This document shows positions 12,736-15,283 of a stretch of 15,283 bases of DNA, piece after piece. The translations under genes were made by a program, and so were the position numbers. The first letter of the stretch is position 1. Each line of letters starts with the position of its first letter. This stretch comes from Mycoplasmataceae bacterium (lineage in GTDB: Bacteria > Bacillota_I > Bacilli_A > Mycoplasmatales > Metamycoplasmataceae): NCBI GenBank assembly GCA_017511585.1, contig JAFWJI010000029.1:1-15283 (forward strand), read 5' to 3'. A model generated the notes under the pieces. The model was not told where the DNA came from, ran no database searches, and saw only the letters and a program-made list of their open reading frames with translations.

Positions 12736-15283
12736 TTATTCAAACTTTACGTCAAACATTGTTTTATATACATAATCTTTATCACTACCAATGTATTCAA
12801 TATAATTAATTTTTGTAACATAATCATTTTCTTTAATAACTCATTGTCAATTTTTTGGTAATTGAATTTGAGAATAATTTGTTATATTTGGATAATATTT
12901 TTTATTAATTTTTAATTTTAAAGTTGTTTCATATACATCATAAAATTCTCAATTTTGTTCTTTAAAATAAATAATTGAAGGCGGAAATATATTAATCATT
13001 ATTGGATAACTAATTTCTTGAGTTCCAAAATATTGATTTATTCCTTTTATGATTATTTTTCCATAACCTGCTAAAGCATTAGGATTACCAGATTCTGGTT
13101 TTGATAATTCTTCCAAATATTCAAGTGTATAATCTACATCTTTTGTTAATTCTCTATTATTAAATAAAACTAAAGGTTTTGGTTTATCATTTCCTACCTT
13201 ATAAATTTGACTATAGTATTTTTCTGGTAAATTAACAAACGAATTTTTTAAATCATTTGTTAATTCTAAATTATTAGATTCTAAATATGTAGTTGCTCTA
13301 ATTCTTGCAACTAAATTTTGAGATTGTGAACAATTTAATCAAGTATTTTTAGATAAATCAAAATAATAAGTTCGATCATTATATGAATTTTGTTCTTCAG
13401 TAAATTGAATCCTTCCATCTCCATCACTATTAATTATTTCTAAGATAATACTAAAATTTTCACCATTATATACTTCTATTGGATTAGGAATTTTAATTGT
13501 AAAAAACCCAGGATTTGAATATTCTTGAATTGTTTGAAAAACTAAATCCCCATTTTCTGGATTGTTTTCTATTGAATTAGGATTCAATATTTCTTTTACA
13601 TTTTTATAAAGTGAAGCTTTAACTTTAATATTTTTTGCGCCATTATTTGCAATATTGAAAGAAATTCCGCTAACTTTTTCTACTTTGTTTGTTTGTCCCT
13701 TTTTAGCTTTAAAAATAGCTGCTACTTTTTTGTCATTAATTGATGGATTTGGTCTATTTGAACTTACTCTTGATCCATCATAAAAATAAATGTTTTCATA
13801 TTTATCATCTTTTGCATAATCAAAAACTATTTTATTACCAATAATTGAACTATATGATAAATAAAAACATCCATCTCCTCTTCCGCTATCATGTCATCAA
13901 CTATTTTTAACAATTCACGCCCCATCAATTGCAGGAGTTGAATATAAATTTGTAAAATTTTCTTTTTTTATAGTATCATCTCAACCAATAATAGATACTC
14001 CATGATTTGCTCTTCCTACACTATATCAATAAGGTTTACGGAATCCTTGATTACTTGCATTATAATTGGCAGTAATTGCTCCATATTTTGCAATCATTTT
14101 TTTTATTTCATCGATATTATTAGTATCTATTAATTCGTAATTTTCTAAATATAAACCAAGATTAGACAATTTTTTTTGAGTTAATGAAAATGCTGCCTGA
14201 TCCATAAAACCACCTTTTTTAAGTGGATGATTGAATGTATCATAACTTGAATATCCAATTGGGTCATCTAAAGAAGTTCTAATATTGGTTATTCTATCAA
14301 TTTCTAATTCATCAATATTTAAATTTTGATTATTATAAAATCCTTCTTTTATAATTGAAGCTTCAGAAGCAGCAGATACTCCATATGCTCAACATATTGG
14401 GTATCCTTGCTGTTCAGGAGTTACTACTAATGAAAATTTTGAACTATCATATACTTTCATTTTAGCAATATCATTTGGGTCTGCTTTTCTCAATTCTTCT
14501 AAATTTGTAGGTTCAACAAATGGTAATTTACTATCTTCTTTCAAATTTTCTACCATAAAACTAAAAAACTTATTTTTAAATGTAAAAGAAATTTCTATTT
14601 TAGTTTTACTACTAATTTCTTTATATTTAGTATTTGAAATTTGTTCTAAATTTATATAATTTAAAACATTTGAATTGAAAATAATATTTTTTTTTGCAAA
14701 TATCCATTGATCATTTACAATGTTTTTCAAATCTTCAAATGTTGTAGATTCAAGTCCTAATTCACTTGCTTGGAAAATTGTTTTGTTTATATTAATTAAC
14801 AATAAATCTCTAATTTTAAAATTAAACGATTTATTATTCACTTCTAAATGAATACTTGCTATTTGTCCATTGGACTCTGAAATTATATTTATTAACTTAA
14901 TATTGTCTTGGTTTTGAATTAAAAAACTATTTTTAAATAAACTTGTTCTATTATTAAATATTCATTGATTTGTAATCTTTTCTTTAATTTCTTCAAATGT
15001 ATTTGATTCAAAACCAAATTGACTTGATTCAAAAATATCATTAATTAAAGTAATTTCTAAGTTTGAAATATCATTGTCATTTTTAATTTTAAAACCTTCA
15101 ATTTTAAATTCATATGGAATATTTTTGATATTTACTTTTACTACTATATAAACTGAATCTAAAACTTGAACATCTAAAAAATTAATATCATCTACATTAA
15201 ATTCTCCATTAAATATTAATTTTTTATTTTGATGTATTCATTTTTTTGTTATATTTGATTTAAAATCTTCAGCAAATAAATTA
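12736..15283 (-). CDS. large papain-family (C1) cysteine peptidase, N-terminus missing
   Basis: 848 residues are visible (numbers from the window edge); the start is beyond the right edge, so a signal peptide or lipobox cannot be judged. Order seen: three repeats of about 86-92 residues with W15, W107 and W193 in KKWIHQN, NQWIFNN and DQWIFAK blocks; a papain-type catalytic domain with EQQGYPICWAYG (Gln291/292, Cys297), ANHGVSIIGW (His427) and IVKNSWWHD (Asn460); a lectin-like beta domain of about 490-667 as often follows C1 domains in clostridia and archaea; an Ig-like domain with GYGKIIIKGINQYFGT (739-754); and a C-terminal tail ending KFE. The catalytic triad is intact; the usual NSWG Gly is Trp. 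Tryptophans including the one after the catalytic Cys are TGA. The multi-domain layout suggests a secreted or surface-anchored protease acting on host or surface proteins; the substrate is unknown. The repeats resemble the lipoprotein-17-type modules of mycoplasmas, by recall only. Confidence 0.85.

Overview
The window comes from a low-GC mollicute (Mycoplasma in the broad sense). The evidence is extreme AT richness, TGA read as tryptophan inside every long gene (for example in RpoB just before the conserved NGYNFEDAI block and in the papain-type motif CWAY), very short intergenic gaps, and tRNA genes with encoded CCA ends. All protein genes lie on the minus strand, so the window reads from right to left. 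Read with the standard code the genes look broken into pieces; with translation table 4 each is one continuous frame. No mobile element, CRISPR array or replication origin was seen.

Layout from high to low coordinates. (1) 15283-12736: the C-terminal 848 residues of a large papain-family (C1) cysteine peptidase. It has three visible approx. 90-residue repeats before the catalytic domain, then a lectin-like beta domain, an Ig-like domain and a C-terminal tail; its N-terminus lies beyond the window. (2) 12557-11595: a DHH/DHHA1 phosphoesterase of the NrnA type (nanoRNase / pAp phosphatase). (3) 11517-9682: DNA topoisomerase I (topA). (4) 9558-7891: an RNase J-family protein whose metal-binding and catalytic residues are almost all replaced, so probably a pseudoenzyme. 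(5) 7306-7816, plus strand: six tRNA genes (Asn, Glu, Val, Thr, Lys, Leu), followed by a hairpin terminator that also serves the RNase J gene converging on it. (6) 7069-3509: rpoB. (7) 3507-1: rpoC, running off the left edge. rpoB and rpoC are separated by one base and are almost certainly cotranscribed from a leader that starts in the 236-bp divergent region 7070-7305.

Functionally the window is mostly housekeeping: the two large RNA polymerase subunits, six tRNAs, DNA topology control and two proteins linked to RNA turnover (a NrnA-type nanoRNase and the RNase J paralogue). The large cysteine peptidase is the accessory, probably surface-exposed element. The strongest leads are the catalytically dead RNase J paralogue, the multi-domain peptidase, a hairpin in the rpoB leader that pairs fully only in the rpoB-sense RNA, a 20-bp palindrome covering the topA ribosome-binding site and start, and a near-identical core shared by the Asn and Lys tRNA genes.
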